From Eremothecium cymbalariae DBVPG#7215 (Eukaryota; Ascomycota; Saccharomycetes; Saccharomycetales; Saccharomycetaceae), in contig NC_016450.1 in NCBI RefSeq assembly GCF_000235365.1, positions 434,001 through 498,000 on the forward strand: 64,000 bases of DNA. The letters run 5' to 3'. Position numbers and translations under genes: made by a program. The notes beneath the pieces were generated by a model. The model was given only the letters and a program-made list of their open reading frames with translations. It searched no databases and was not told the origin of the DNA. Positions 29,794 to 40,179 of this stretch are shown piece by piece (position 1 is the stretch's first letter; the number at the start of each line of letters is the position of its first letter).

Positions 29794-32460
29794 CTAAAGG
29801 AAGATTTGGACGTGCTTAAACCAGGGCAAAAGTTTCCTGGTGCGTGCATTAATGTGCTGCTCGAGGAGGGCTTGTGTGAGGTCGTCGCCATAGAGTATTT
29901 GAGCTTGCGCGGAGATCTTTTTTGAATTAGGGGAGTTGATGACAGATATAAAATCTGAGACGTTAATGTAATAGATTACTTTGGAGTTCGAGGAAGCTTC
30001 AAAGTCAGTAATCTTGATAGTTAGATCATGGTCGTTGCGGGTAAGGATTTTTGAAGGGAATACGTATTGAAGTCGTTGGAATTCGGCGCTCAGTTTTTCT
30101 ATCAGATATAATTCTGCTTGTAAATCTAGAATTAACGAGAATGCGTTGGTAGATTTCTGCTTTAGTTTCTTTGTAATGTATTTAAAGATATTTTCCTCGA
30201 AGGATGATGTCGCATTTAAAGTTATTGAGACTGCTTGTGGATTATTGGTCTTTAGTAAGTCGAAGCCGATGTTTACTTTGTTGGCTTTTAGGCTAAGATG
30301 CAACTCAGACCCTACCAATTTAACAAAGTTGATGCCAGTAAATAGCTGAATCTGGGAGAACATGTTCTGCAGTTTTTTTACATCATATGATGAATGGATC
30401 TTTTTTCTATTAAGCAAGGCCTTCAGGGAATCAATCTCTTTTTTAACCGCCGCGATTTGAGAGTGCAGTTTTGATTTATTCTCACGAATTATTGTTCTCT
30501 GTTTTTCAAGATCTTCTAATCCATTCAATTTGACCATATTATCAGAGAGCTCACGTTTTAGCTTTTCGATCTTCATTCTTTCAGCAATGCTGGAACCATG
30601 CCTAACAACTGGTCCACCGTTTTTCAGTGTCTGGAGCTCTCTCATCAAAGTCTGTTCGATGGTCTTCACACGATCTTTTATATCGTTTATTTCATTCAAG
30701 TGTTTTACGACGCCCGCATATTCTGTCTGCACCAATGATAAGTTTTCTTCCAAAACTGACTTGATGCCCTTTAAGTGTTGGCATCTCCACTCAAGCCAAA
30801 CCTTCTTAGCCTCCATTCTAGCAAATGATTTAATCAATACAATTTGTTCATTCATCAGCTTTTTTACTTCATCACTTGATTCAAAATAACTCCTGAATAG
30901 AAGCGGTGGAGAATTATTCGATATTTGTTCTTGAACCTCATGAAACAACTCCTGAGAATCATGTATACGACGATAAAGCTCCTTTACTATGAAAGAGTAA
31001 ATCTCCAAAATCGGTATTTGCAAATACAATGCATTATAAATTTGAGCTGTGGATACTTTTGTTATATCTTCCGTGTACCTAAATTCAATCTTTTCAATCT
31101 TTTCAATTATTTGCAAATCTATGAGAAATGAAACACCAGTAGCATCAAGAAAACTTTCTAAGGATATAGGCTCAATGGCTTCCTCCTTAGAAAGAACTTG
31201 AAATTCTTTGTATGAGGATTCCTCGAATGTATCTCGGCTTCCTTTCTCAGGAGAAAGAACCATAATTGAAGATGATTTCACGTTTTTATCTGGTGAATAC
31301 TCCGCTGGAAGAGGAATAGGTGACAGTCTCTCAGCATCTGAAAGCTCCTCATGCACCTCACTAGTCTTCTTTGGAGATATATAGCTACCATCAGCTAGCT
31401 TCCTTCTCTTGGACGATGAAACCTTTAACAGAATGTCATTGGAATCTGACCGCTGAACTTCCTGTGTCGACGTAACAACTTGGGAGGAGGGAAAATTCCC
31501 CATTGCTTGGGGTCTTGCTACTTTTGTAAAATCCATCGTATCTCCACCATAAGAAGCTTTTTCATTCAGTTCTGGTTCAAATATATTTGTCATTTGCATC
31601 GTTGACTCCTCCTGGTCTTTCATACGGTACTCTCCATCCATCAAAGCTGGACCCAGATCCGTCAAATGCATTAGATCACTGTTAATTGTTTCGTCTTGAA
31701 TAGGCGGAGTATTTCGTTCTTCCTGTTGTAACGGAAACGAATCTTGTGCCTCGTTCAGAATCTGTTGGCCTGTTATTTCCATCGATTCTTCAATCATTTG
31801 TGGTTCTGCATGGTCGTCGTCTTTTTCAGACTCCAGCGTCCCTGTCATTTCCATAGATTCATTAATAACGTGTAGTTCATTAAATTCTTTGGGATGTCCA
31901 ACAGTCTGAACATCAGTTAATTCCAAAGATTGTTCATCGTTTTGTTTCACGATACTAGATTCATCATTTTCAACATCTGGCTTGGCACTATGTTTTGTGA
32001 ACAACTGAGTAATTTCCATGGAAACCTCCTTGTCAAATATAGGTTCATATGATGGAGACTTATTAATTTCATCAGTCGCCTTTTTGAAAGCAGTAGTAAC
32101 TGGATTAGTAAATTCCATAGTATCGTTTTCATTCCCATTGCTTTCAAAGGCATTGAGCATGCTCTTCCTCCTAGGTTCTCTAATCTTCGTAGGAAGTTCT
32201 GGAACAAAATCAAACTTATGTAACGTCACATCAGGAGCAAATGAAACCCTACGGTTCAGCTTAGAATGTAGTTGTGTGGTGTTAATCCTAGATGTAGTGT
32301 TGTTTCCACCAAGTAGCTGCTCTTTTGTCAACCCGTGAGTAGGGAACTGAATCTGAGATGTTATCTGCAGAGTATCTGAGGTTCGATCTTCTTCGTCATA
32401 GTTAGATTTTTGCTTCAAAATACTTCTAGGAGGTAACGAATGCCTCTTTTCAGAACTCAT
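29794..32460 (-). CDS. SPC105: Spc105 (Knl1) kinetochore scaffold
   Basis: Knl1 homolog: recruits PP1 (Glc7) and the Bub1/Bub3 checkpoint proteins to the KMN network. The start is the ATG at 32460 (MSSEKRHS), giving 888 residues. N-terminal PP1-docking motifs are seen: SILK near residue 12 and RVSF at residues 71-74. MELT-like phospho-motifs follow, including MEFT, MEIT (twice), LELT, MEMT, MQMT and MDFT. A long coiled coil and a C-terminal RWD-like region ending in LLPWFKHVQ complete it. Counterpart of YGL093W. Its presence beside a frame-broken MAD1 is notable, because both act in the spindle checkpoint. Confidence 0.96.
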   Translation of the reverse strand: MSSEKRHSLPPRSILKQKSNYDEEDRTSDTLQITSQIQFPTHGLTKEQLLGGNNTTSRINTTQLHSKLNRRVSFAPDVTLHKFDFVPELPTKIREPRRKSMLNAFESNGNENDTMEFTNPVTTAFKKATDEINKSPSYEPIFDKEVSMEITQLFTKHSAKPDVENDESSIVKQNDEQSLELTDVQTVGHPKEFNELHVINESMEMTGTLESEKDDDHAEPQMIEESMEITGQQILNEAQDSFPLQQEERNTPPIQDETINSDLMHLTDLGPALMDGEYRMKDQEESTMQMTNIFEPELNEKASYGGDTMDFTKVARPQAMGNFPSSQVVTSTQEVQRSDSNDILLKVSSSKRRKLADGSYISPKKTSEVHEELSDAERLSPIPLPAEYSPDKNVKSSSIMVLSPEKGSRDTFEESSYKEFQVLSKEEAIEPISLESFLDATGVSFLIDLQIIEKIEKIEFRYTEDITKVSTAQIYNALYLQIPILEIYSFIVKELYRRIHDSQELFHEVQEQISNNSPPLLFRSYFESSDEVKKLMNEQIVLIKSFARMEAKKVWLEWRCQHLKGIKSVLEENLSLVQTEYAGVVKHLNEINDIKDRVKTIEQTLMRELQTLKNGGPVVRHGSSIAERMKIEKLKRELSDNMVKLNGLEDLEKQRTIIRENKSKLHSQIAAVKKEIDSLKALLNRKKIHSSYDVKKLQNMFSQIQLFTGINFVKLVGSELHLSLKANKVNIGFDLLKTNNPQAVSITLNATSSFEENIFKYITKKLKQKSTNAFSLILDLQAELYLIEKLSAEFQRLQYVFPSKILTRNDHDLTIKITDFEASSNSKVIYYINVSDFISVINSPNSKKISAQAQILYGDDLTQALLEQHINARTRKLLPWFKHVQIFL

Positions 32461-32729
32461 CTTGGACTTAAGCTTATTAACAAATCCAATGCTGGGCTGA
32501 GTCAAATGTTAATGAGTCTTCCATTCATTATATTAGATACATCGGTTTTTCTAATGTTTATATTTTGTGCCACAAAGTTTTGTTACCCGGACTCAAGCCT
32601 TTGATCTCGTTAACAATGATCGTTGGCAATATTCAAATATTCCATCATTTTAGAACTCATCGGCATCAAATCTATACAACATATTCAGCAATCAGAGGAC
32701 TCAACTAACATTATCGAGCTCAAATATAG

Positions 32730-32966
<237 letters not shown>

Positions 32967-33138
32967 GATTGCGGTAATGTCAATTATAAAGGAGGGTCTT
33001 GTCAAGGAATAGCACAGTGGCATCAACTTTATTCATTTATCTGCACGCAGAAGTTATCACTGTAAATAGTTTATATATCTAGATGTTAATTTAATGTACG
33101 TTACTCCAGTAAAGGATATGAAGGTTATCTATTTTTTA

Positions 33139-36081
33139 TTAATTCTTTAGATTCCAAGCTGACAATCCTACTCCACCTATCAAGATATAAGTATCATCGG
33201 ACAAATCGATGAAATCTGAGGAACCAGTATCAGCAACAGTTGTGTATTGCTTCTCGATAAGCGTTAGACGATTTTCAACGATGGACCAGACACGGATAAT
33301 CTGATCTACGGATGTTACAAGTAACTGTGAATGGTTTCTTATTAGGTGTACAGAGGTTATGGTAGAAGAAGCAGCGTTTGGTTCAAAGAATACAACAGAA
33401 GCCTGTAACGTCCCACCATCGGCTATTTTAAATGAAGAAATACCCAGGGCATTATCGTCGCCACCAGTATATACAGTGAATCCATTTTCTTTAACAACAA
33501 GATCTAATGCCTTGATACCCGATTGGTGCACTTTGATTCTTTGACAATATTCAGGTAGTTTCAAAGTAAACACATCCAAATTATTATCTACCAGCCTACT
33601 CCTGTTTACTTCAAATGGAATATAGTTGGTAATATCCCATAATACTAGGTGACCATCGGTAGGAGCAATAAGCAAATACAACTTGCCTGAAAGGATAACC
33701 AATGAAACATTTAAGATACAACATGATGTATACAAATCAGCGAGAAGCAACTGGAATTCTTTGGTCTTCGGTTGATAAACCCAAATTTTAACACTGCTGT
33801 CCGAATAAACCGTCGCTAAAATGAACTTTTTAGTAGATTCAATAAACAAATAACTGAAGTCCATAATGCGCAAATCTGGATTATTTGAAGAGAAAGGTAA
33901 TTTGGTGTTTAAGTCAATATATGGTCTTTCCGGAGACTCAGTAATTTCCCACAAAAACAATTCCTCTTTAGCACCACAAGAAACTAAAAAATTATTATTA
34001 ATAAATTTACAGCGTTGCATACCACCAACATGTTGTCTTTCAGTCCAATGAATTGTAATGTTTCCCGATCTGGGATCGAAATGATTAAGTTTTATTGTGC
34101 TATCTTCAGATGCGGTTGCAAACAGGTACCCATTATTATATGAATGCTCTTTCATAATCGAAATATCTCTAATCTCTCTACCATGAATACCATTTTTCAA
34201 TGAACGCGGAAAAGATGATTTGTAAAACTTCCGTATGTATAGGGTGGAGGCTTTTATAAAGCAAAACATGTATTCCGATTCGAATAAACAGAGCTTCCAT
34301 TGCCTATGGGCACCTCCACATATTTCAGTTGCCAATTCAAGCTGCTTAGTTTCATTGTAAATATAAAAACTATTCGACTTAAAACCGTAAATAATATAAT
34401 CACCATCTGAGTTGAATTCCCCACCTTCCAAGAAACCCTTCGAGATTTTATTTGAATGAACCAATTTATAGGACCTACTGGAAAAATCAACAGATAAAAA
34501 GTTCATATATCCATCTCTGTTCGTGACAGAAAATATAGAATTTCCAACATGTGTGAGAGACGTGGTAGTATCACCAGGGCAAATATTCCTGATTATAAAG
34601 TCATAACTTACATCGCGAATATCAAAAACTGCCAAGGTGCCAAAACGTGATCCTATTAAAATATAATCTTCGAAAGTATTTAGACTGCTAGAAGCAAAAT
34701 TCAACGGTTTAGTAAAATGAACTTCCTGAATCATATCTAAATTTTCGGAATCAAAGTCCAGACATACAAGAGGATCTCTTGGATTTGGAGACTCCACAAC
34801 AACCAGTATATTTTTATAATGAGTACTTACAAGACAGTTTGTACTCTTCGAGATACTAAGCAGTTTGTATTCTTTTTGAATAGATATGTTACCCTCTAAA
34901 TCAAAACTTAATAAAAGCAGCACAGATATGTTACTAGAGATTATGAGTACATTTAGCGCTTCGATCCCACTAACAAGCGAGTAGCTCTTCAGTCTTTTAT
35001 CAACTAGTAACAACACCCAGTCATTTGTAGCTTTAAGATACCTTAATATTTGACCTTCTGATGTGACTGCAATGATGCCAAATTCAAAGCAATAAAACCC
35101 TTTAATGATCTCGTTTTGCGTGAACTGAATTCCGCATTCAGCTATATCATTTACAGAGAAAAAGGTAAGCTCATCTCCATGTCGATCATTGGTACATAAA
35201 TCTATCAAGTTTATCTTGCCATCATTACCTGAAGTGGCTGCGATCATGTCATTCTCTTGAACATCAACACCCCAAACGCTTTTCATTGAATGAACATTAT
35301 AGATATCACACTCCACCAACTCGTTATCCAATACATCCCAGACTCTACAGGTACAATCCTCAGAAACACTTATAACTTTCTTACCATTCTGAAAGATCTT
35401 CAAAGACCAGATTCTAGCCGTATGACCCCAAACGGTGGAAAGGAGTTGACCAGTGTGCAAGTTCCAGAGTTTTATGGAACGGTCATCAGAACAACTTGCA
35501 ACTAGATTTGCATCTTCACTCATGGTTACAGCAAAAATAGACCCCTCATGTCCTTTCAATGCATGCAGTTTCTTTTGATCGTGCAGAGTCCAGATAATAA
35601 CCCCACTCATTACCGTTCCCGCATTCACATATATCTTCTGTGGTGTAACTTTTATAGATCCCGAGTACAACAATGAGCGTTCTCCATACACAAACTTCAC
35701 GTCCAAAATCGTCCCACAAAGATTAATAACCAATACTTTGTTGTAACTAGTTAACAAGTAACATGATTCCCCATCAAGGCTAAATTCACCACTAATAATC
35801 CACTCTTGGTTGAGCTTTTCATACCGGAGGACATCTCGTTCCTTAAGCAATTTGTCAAATTCCACAACACAAACCGATCTACTCCCATATATAAGTACCC
35901 GTTCACCAGATATGCTGATTCCATGCACCTTATTCTTATGGAAAACCTGGCATTGGTTAACTTCAACACCGGTATGGTAATTGAAAATATTTATATATGG
36001 TCCATAACCAACAATACACCACTCTCGCTCGAACTTGACAGCTATGGAGGGCCCAGAATGGCTTATCTTGACCAGCGACAT
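33139..36081 (-). CDS. RTT10: Rtt10/Trm734 WD-repeat protein
   Basis: A 980-residue WD40 protein (WDR6 family). In yeast it partners the Trm7 methyltransferase for 2'-O-methylation of the tRNA wobble position 34 and is also linked to endosomal recycling. Clear WD blades occur near residues 170-260 (SDDRSIKLWNLHTG; SEDCTCRVWDV), with more degenerate blades along the chain and near the C-terminus (SVDQIIRVWSI). The start is the ATG at 36081. Counterpart of YPL183C, about 1013 residues in S. cerevisiae. Confidence 0.94.
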   Translation of the reverse strand: MSLVKISHSGPSIAVKFEREWCIVGYGPYINIFNYHTGVEVNQCQVFHKNKVHGISISGERVLIYGSRSVCVVEFDKLLKERDVLRYEKLNQEWIISGEFSLDGESCYLLTSYNKVLVINLCGTILDVKFVYGERSLLYSGSIKVTPQKIYVNAGTVMSGVIIWTLHDQKKLHALKGHEGSIFAVTMSEDANLVASCSDDRSIKLWNLHTGQLLSTVWGHTARIWSLKIFQNGKKVISVSEDCTCRVWDVLDNELVECDIYNVHSMKSVWGVDVQENDMIAATSGNDGKINLIDLCTNDRHGDELTFFSVNDIAECGIQFTQNEIIKGFYCFEFGIIAVTSEGQILRYLKATNDWVLLLVDKRLKSYSLVSGIEALNVLIISSNISVLLLLSFDLEGNISIQKEYKLLSISKSTNCLVSTHYKNILVVVESPNPRDPLVCLDFDSENLDMIQEVHFTKPLNFASSSLNTFEDYILIGSRFGTLAVFDIRDVSYDFIIRNICPGDTTTSLTHVGNSIFSVTNRDGYMNFLSVDFSSRSYKLVHSNKISKGFLEGGEFNSDGDYIIYGFKSNSFYIYNETKQLELATEICGGAHRQWKLCLFESEYMFCFIKASTLYIRKFYKSSFPRSLKNGIHGREIRDISIMKEHSYNNGYLFATASEDSTIKLNHFDPRSGNITIHWTERQHVGGMQRCKFINNNFLVSCGAKEELFLWEITESPERPYIDLNTKLPFSSNNPDLRIMDFSYLFIESTKKFILATVYSDSSVKIWVYQPKTKEFQLLLADLYTSCCILNVSLVILSGKLYLLIAPTDGHLVLWDITNYIPFEVNRSRLVDNNLDVFTLKLPEYCQRIKVHQSGIKALDLVVKENGFTVYTGGDDNALGISSFKIADGGTLQASVVFFEPNAASSTITSVHLIRNHSQLLVTSVDQIIRVWSIVENRLTLIEKQYTTVADTGSSDFIDLSDDTYILIGGVGLSAWNLKN

Positions 36082-36405
36082 ACCTGGCGGCTCTCCAAAC
36101 TTTGGATAATGTTCTTAATCCTGGAATCAGCACAAATTTCTCTTTAAAATGAACTGATGTTGTCTGCTAAATGTCGTGAACTTGAAAAAAATTTCAGTGC
36201 TGATTCTTGCAATACGACAGCGAACCTTGATAACCGAGTAGACCAATATACAAAGGGTTCAAGGGTGATAAATAACTAAAAACAGATAAATATACAGACT
36301 GAGTTTAGTGGATAAGAGTATAAAGTAAGTTCTAGAGTGCTGTTTGACTTTGTTTATTAGCTCTGGTTTAGGTTGGGTTTAAAAATACTAAAGGATAATA
36401 TATAG
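36082..36405. promoter_or_regulatory. Divergent RTT10/PAN2 promoter
   Basis: 324 AT-rich bases between two divergent starts. No specific element recognised. Confidence 0.5.
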
Positions 36406-39400
36406 ATGAATAACTGGCAATTATCCTATCAGTCTCCAGTTGATTTGACAGACCATCTACGGAAACCCTATTGGGCGTATGATAATAAGGAGAAGAATGT
36501 AACCAAGATACTGCTTGATCAGGAAGTGAATTTACTTTGGGCAGGAGATACTTATGGCAGAGTGTCATCTTATGATCAATCGTATTCATTGTATACAAGA
36601 CATACAGCGCATATTGGAGCAATACCAGTGGTTGATATGTTAAGTCACAAACAGGGTATAATATCTTTGAGTTCTGATTCTCTGAACTTTGCCAATAGAA
36701 GAAGTGTGACTAAATTGAATCTTACATCAGCAGATATAGCACAGTTGTGTGATATGAAGGCAATGTGTTTTGGTAACAGTAGCCAAAATCATGTATATTG
36801 TGGTGGGGCAAATCTAGCTAGTGGGATAGTAGACATAGATTTAATGAAAGGCCGTCTCAGCAACACAGTACAATATCCTTCGAAGATTAAGTTTATGCAT
36901 TCAAGTAATAGAACAATTGCAATTGGGAAGCAACACGGTGGTATTGACATACTTGATCCTAATAGTAATACTCTAATTAAGAGTTTTTCAGGGCATTCGT
37001 CAATGATCACTTCTATGGATTTTAAAGATTACACTTTGGTGACATCTGGGAAGTCTAAGAGGTTTAATGTACTTTATCCAGATCAATTTGTAAACGTGTA
37101 TGATTTGCGAATTATGAAGCAGTTACCACCAATATCTTTTTCAAAAAGTCCCGAATATCTGGGAAATGGATCTTGCTATATTATAGGAGCTGATTTTGTT
37201 CAATTACATCCAATTCTTCCAACAGTTATTGTAATTGCCTCCGTAACGGGTGCTTTTGATTTCGTTGATTTATCCAATCCAACAATGAGGACTCCATATT
37301 GTCATCCATGTCAATCAGTAAAACAGTTCCAATTATCACCTAGCGGCGACTACATAGCATTTATTGAACAAGATAACAATGTAAACATGTGGACAAGGTC
37401 CAATGGTATGACAGGGTTTACTAGTACGCCAACGACAATACTTGAATATCCAGATTTCCCCAATGACGGTATTATGCCTGAAAGAGTATCTGTTGATGAT
37501 TATGAATACCCATTGAGTAGCGTTGGTTTGCCCTATTTCAGTGAAAAGTTACTTTCTGCATGGCATCAAACCGTTTTCCGGAGTGATGGTACTATTTCGA
37601 TGAAAATTCCAAACACTATCCTCAGCGGTGCTAGTGTAAACAATCAACACGTTTCAACTTCTGCAAACTCCAGTTCAAGGCCAAACACATCGAGATCACC
37701 AAGTGCATATCTATCCTCATCAAAATACTTACTTCAGCCATATAATAGATTCAAGTATGGACATAGGAACGTCGCGGCACCTTATAGATCATTAAGAGAG
37801 AGAAAGAAGAAACTATTAATTACTGACGAAGATGGAAAGGATAAGCAGGAGCTGATGCATTATAAACCTTCTAATCCTAGTGAAATTCCACCAGCATTTA
37901 CAAAATTACAGATGGTTTATGGAAGGTTTGGAGTACAAGATTTTGACTTCAAAGCGTTTAATAAAACGAAGTACTCTGGCCTGGAAACTGATATTGACAA
38001 TTTGTATACTAATGCAATACTACAAATGTACCGCTTTGTTCCAGAAGTTTACAATTTCCTTGTAAGTTGCCTAAAACAGGAAAATTTTAGCGATAACTCT
38101 TTGCTTACAGAGTTAGCTGCTCTATATGATATGATGGTCAGGGCAGGAGGAGAGATTTGTCGCTCCAGCAACTTCCAAGAAGCATTAGCATCCATTCCAA
38201 AGAGTCATCAGTTAGGATTAATTACTGATACTTTAAATGATGTTTGTGGTCTGAATGCTATCGGTCCACAGGCCACTACTCCTTCAGCAACAACTATTTC
38301 AGGTCCTTCTTTATGTGGTAATTTCGAAAATTTGGTTCTTGGAGACGAAAACAATCAGAATATGCTACAAAATGGTACTGAAACCCCTTTAAGCATTCCT
38401 CAAAGGTTCAACAGTTTTTTGTTAAACAGGCTATTGTTTGAGGAGGTACAAATGAAAATCAATACCACCCAGAGCATTGTGTTGGAAGAACTATTTGGTA
38501 TTGACCTTCAGGTCACTTCTAGATCTCTCTCAACCTGCGGCAGTTTTGTGCGCGAATCTGATATTGTTCCTACCTTGATAGTTACTAGTCCAATGAGTAA
38601 CAACATCAAGTATATTAACAAAAAATTGAACAACCAAACAATTTTGCCGTACATTGAATCTTCAATGAGCAGGTTGAAGCATCTTAAGGCTATGTGTGAG
38701 AAATGTTTTAAAAATGAAACCGTTGAATGTGAAAAAACAGCCCGTAATCTCCCACCGTTGCTCTCTTTGAATATTAGCTTGACATCTGAAGAATGGGCAA
38801 CAGCTAAAACTGTGAGAGGTTGGTTAGCTAAAGAGTTTTATGCTACAATTTCTAAGGACAGACCAATATTGAAGCTGCAACCCACTGATTTAAAAACTAC
38901 AAATGCTATTTTTAAATATGAGTTAAACGGTTATGTTGCCCGTATCTCAGACTATATTTCTGAGTCGCATTTGGTTACCTATTGTAAAGTTTTTGAACCA
39001 AATATTAAAACTTATAAGTGGTATATGTTTAATGATTTTCTAGTCCAGGAGGTAGATGAAGAGGAAGCACTAAACATCTCCTATTGGTGGAAGACTCCAG
39101 AAATTGCTCTTTACTCTGATTCAGAAGAATTGATGAAACCATTTGTTCCTGCCAGTTTTTACACTATTAACTATAGTATTTTATACAGGGACTATTTTGC
39201 AAATAAAACTAGGGAAAATATTAGGAAAGAATATGAGCTTTTGACTGTCAGTGAAGCGCCTAAACCGGGGTCACTGGTTGCATTGGATGCCGAATTTGTT
39301 GTATTAAGCGAAGACCAGGTTGAAATTTCATGCAAAGGTATCAAGACATTGATAAAGCCTGCTAAAACAGCTCTGGCACGGGTATCTGTCTTGAGAGGTG

Positions 39401-39900
39401 AAGGTGAAAAGGCAGGAATTCCATTCATTGATGACTATATTGTCAATACAAAACATATTGAAGATTATTTAACGAAATATAGCGGTATTGAACCCGGTGA
39501 TTTGGATCCAAATACTAGTAATAAGCCGTTAGTTACTAGAAGAGTTGTTCTAAGAAAAATATGGTTATTATTACAATTAGGTTGCGTTTTTGTTGGACAT
39601 GGTTTATATAATGATTTCAGGAACATCAATATTCACGTTCCTAAGGAACAAACTCGCGATACAGCTTTGTATTTCTTACAAGGCAGGCGGTATCTATCAT
39701 TGCGGTATCTAGCTTATGCATTATTAGATCAAGATATCCAAACTGGCAACCATGATTCTATCGAAGACGCTCATACTGCATTGATATTGTATAGAAAGTA
39801 TTTGGTTTTGAAAGAAAAGGGCATTTTTGAAGCAGTATTGAATAGGATCTATGAGGAAGGTCGTGCGTCAAATTATAGAGTTCCGGGTGATTGCCAATAA
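36406..39900 (+). CDS. PAN2: Pan2, catalytic subunit of poly(A) nuclease
   Basis: With Pan3, Pan2 shortens mRNA poly(A) tails in the cytoplasm. The 1164-residue chain shows an N-terminal WD40 region, a middle ubiquitin-hydrolase-like domain without catalytic residues, and a C-terminal DEDDh exonuclease. The nuclease residues can be placed: Asp961 and Glu963 in LDAEFV, Asp1070 in GLYNDFRN, and His1116/Asp1121 in HDSIEDAHTAL. All are intact, so it should be active. The start is the ATG at 36406. Counterpart of YGL094C. Confidence 0.97.
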   Translation: MNNWQLSYQSPVDLTDHLRKPYWAYDNKEKNVTKILLDQEVNLLWAGDTYGRVSSYDQSYSLYTRHTAHIGAIPVVDMLSHKQGIISLSSDSLNFANRRSVTKLNLTSADIAQLCDMKAMCFGNSSQNHVYCGGANLASGIVDIDLMKGRLSNTVQYPSKIKFMHSSNRTIAIGKQHGGIDILDPNSNTLIKSFSGHSSMITSMDFKDYTLVTSGKSKRFNVLYPDQFVNVYDLRIMKQLPPISFSKSPEYLGNGSCYIIGADFVQLHPILPTVIVIASVTGAFDFVDLSNPTMRTPYCHPCQSVKQFQLSPSGDYIAFIEQDNNVNMWTRSNGMTGFTSTPTTILEYPDFPNDGIMPERVSVDDYEYPLSSVGLPYFSEKLLSAWHQTVFRSDGTISMKIPNTILSGASVNNQHVSTSANSSSRPNTSRSPSAYLSSSKYLLQPYNRFKYGHRNVAAPYRSLRERKKKLLITDEDGKDKQELMHYKPSNPSEIPPAFTKLQMVYGRFGVQDFDFKAFNKTKYSGLETDIDNLYTNAILQMYRFVPEVYNFLVSCLKQENFSDNSLLTELAALYDMMVRAGGEICRSSNFQEALASIPKSHQLGLITDTLNDVCGLNAIGPQATTPSATTISGPSLCGNFENLVLGDENNQNMLQNGTETPLSIPQRFNSFLLNRLLFEEVQMKINTTQSIVLEELFGIDLQVTSRSLSTCGSFVRESDIVPTLIVTSPMSNNIKYINKKLNNQTILPYIESSMSRLKHLKAMCEKCFKNETVECEKTARNLPPLLSLNISLTSEEWATAKTVRGWLAKEFYATISKDRPILKLQPTDLKTTNAIFKYELNGYVARISDYISESHLVTYCKVFEPNIKTYKWYMFNDFLVQEVDEEEALNISYWWKTPEIALYSDSEELMKPFVPASFYTINYSILYRDYFANKTRENIRKEYELLTVSEAPKPGSLVALDAEFVVLSEDQVEISCKGIKTLIKPAKTALARVSVLRGEGEKAGIPFIDDYIVNTKHIEDYLTKYSGIEPGDLDPNTSNKPLVTRRVVLRKIWLLLQLGCVFVGHGLYNDFRNINIHVPKEQTRDTALYFLQGRRYLSLRYLAYALLDQDIQTGNHDSIEDAHTALILYRKYLVLKEKGIFEAVLNRIYEEGRASNYRVPGDCQ

Positions 39901-40179
39901 GCAGGTAACAAAGATTAATATTGCATTGAAATAGGGTATGTAAATGTTATACATAGTTTATGTTCTTCTAGGATATGGGGAAATAATAAAGTAAAGAATG
40001 ATTCGCATTCAATCTTCTCAGTTATTAAAAATCTAAAACATCTCACATGAGCTTTTAGTGCTAACGTTTTAATTGGTCCTCAACAATTGGAAGGGTATAC
40101 TCATTTTTAGCATATTGGTTTAATCAGTATAAATTTCTAACTAAAAAAACCGACTTATCAAAAATATGATTAGACACAC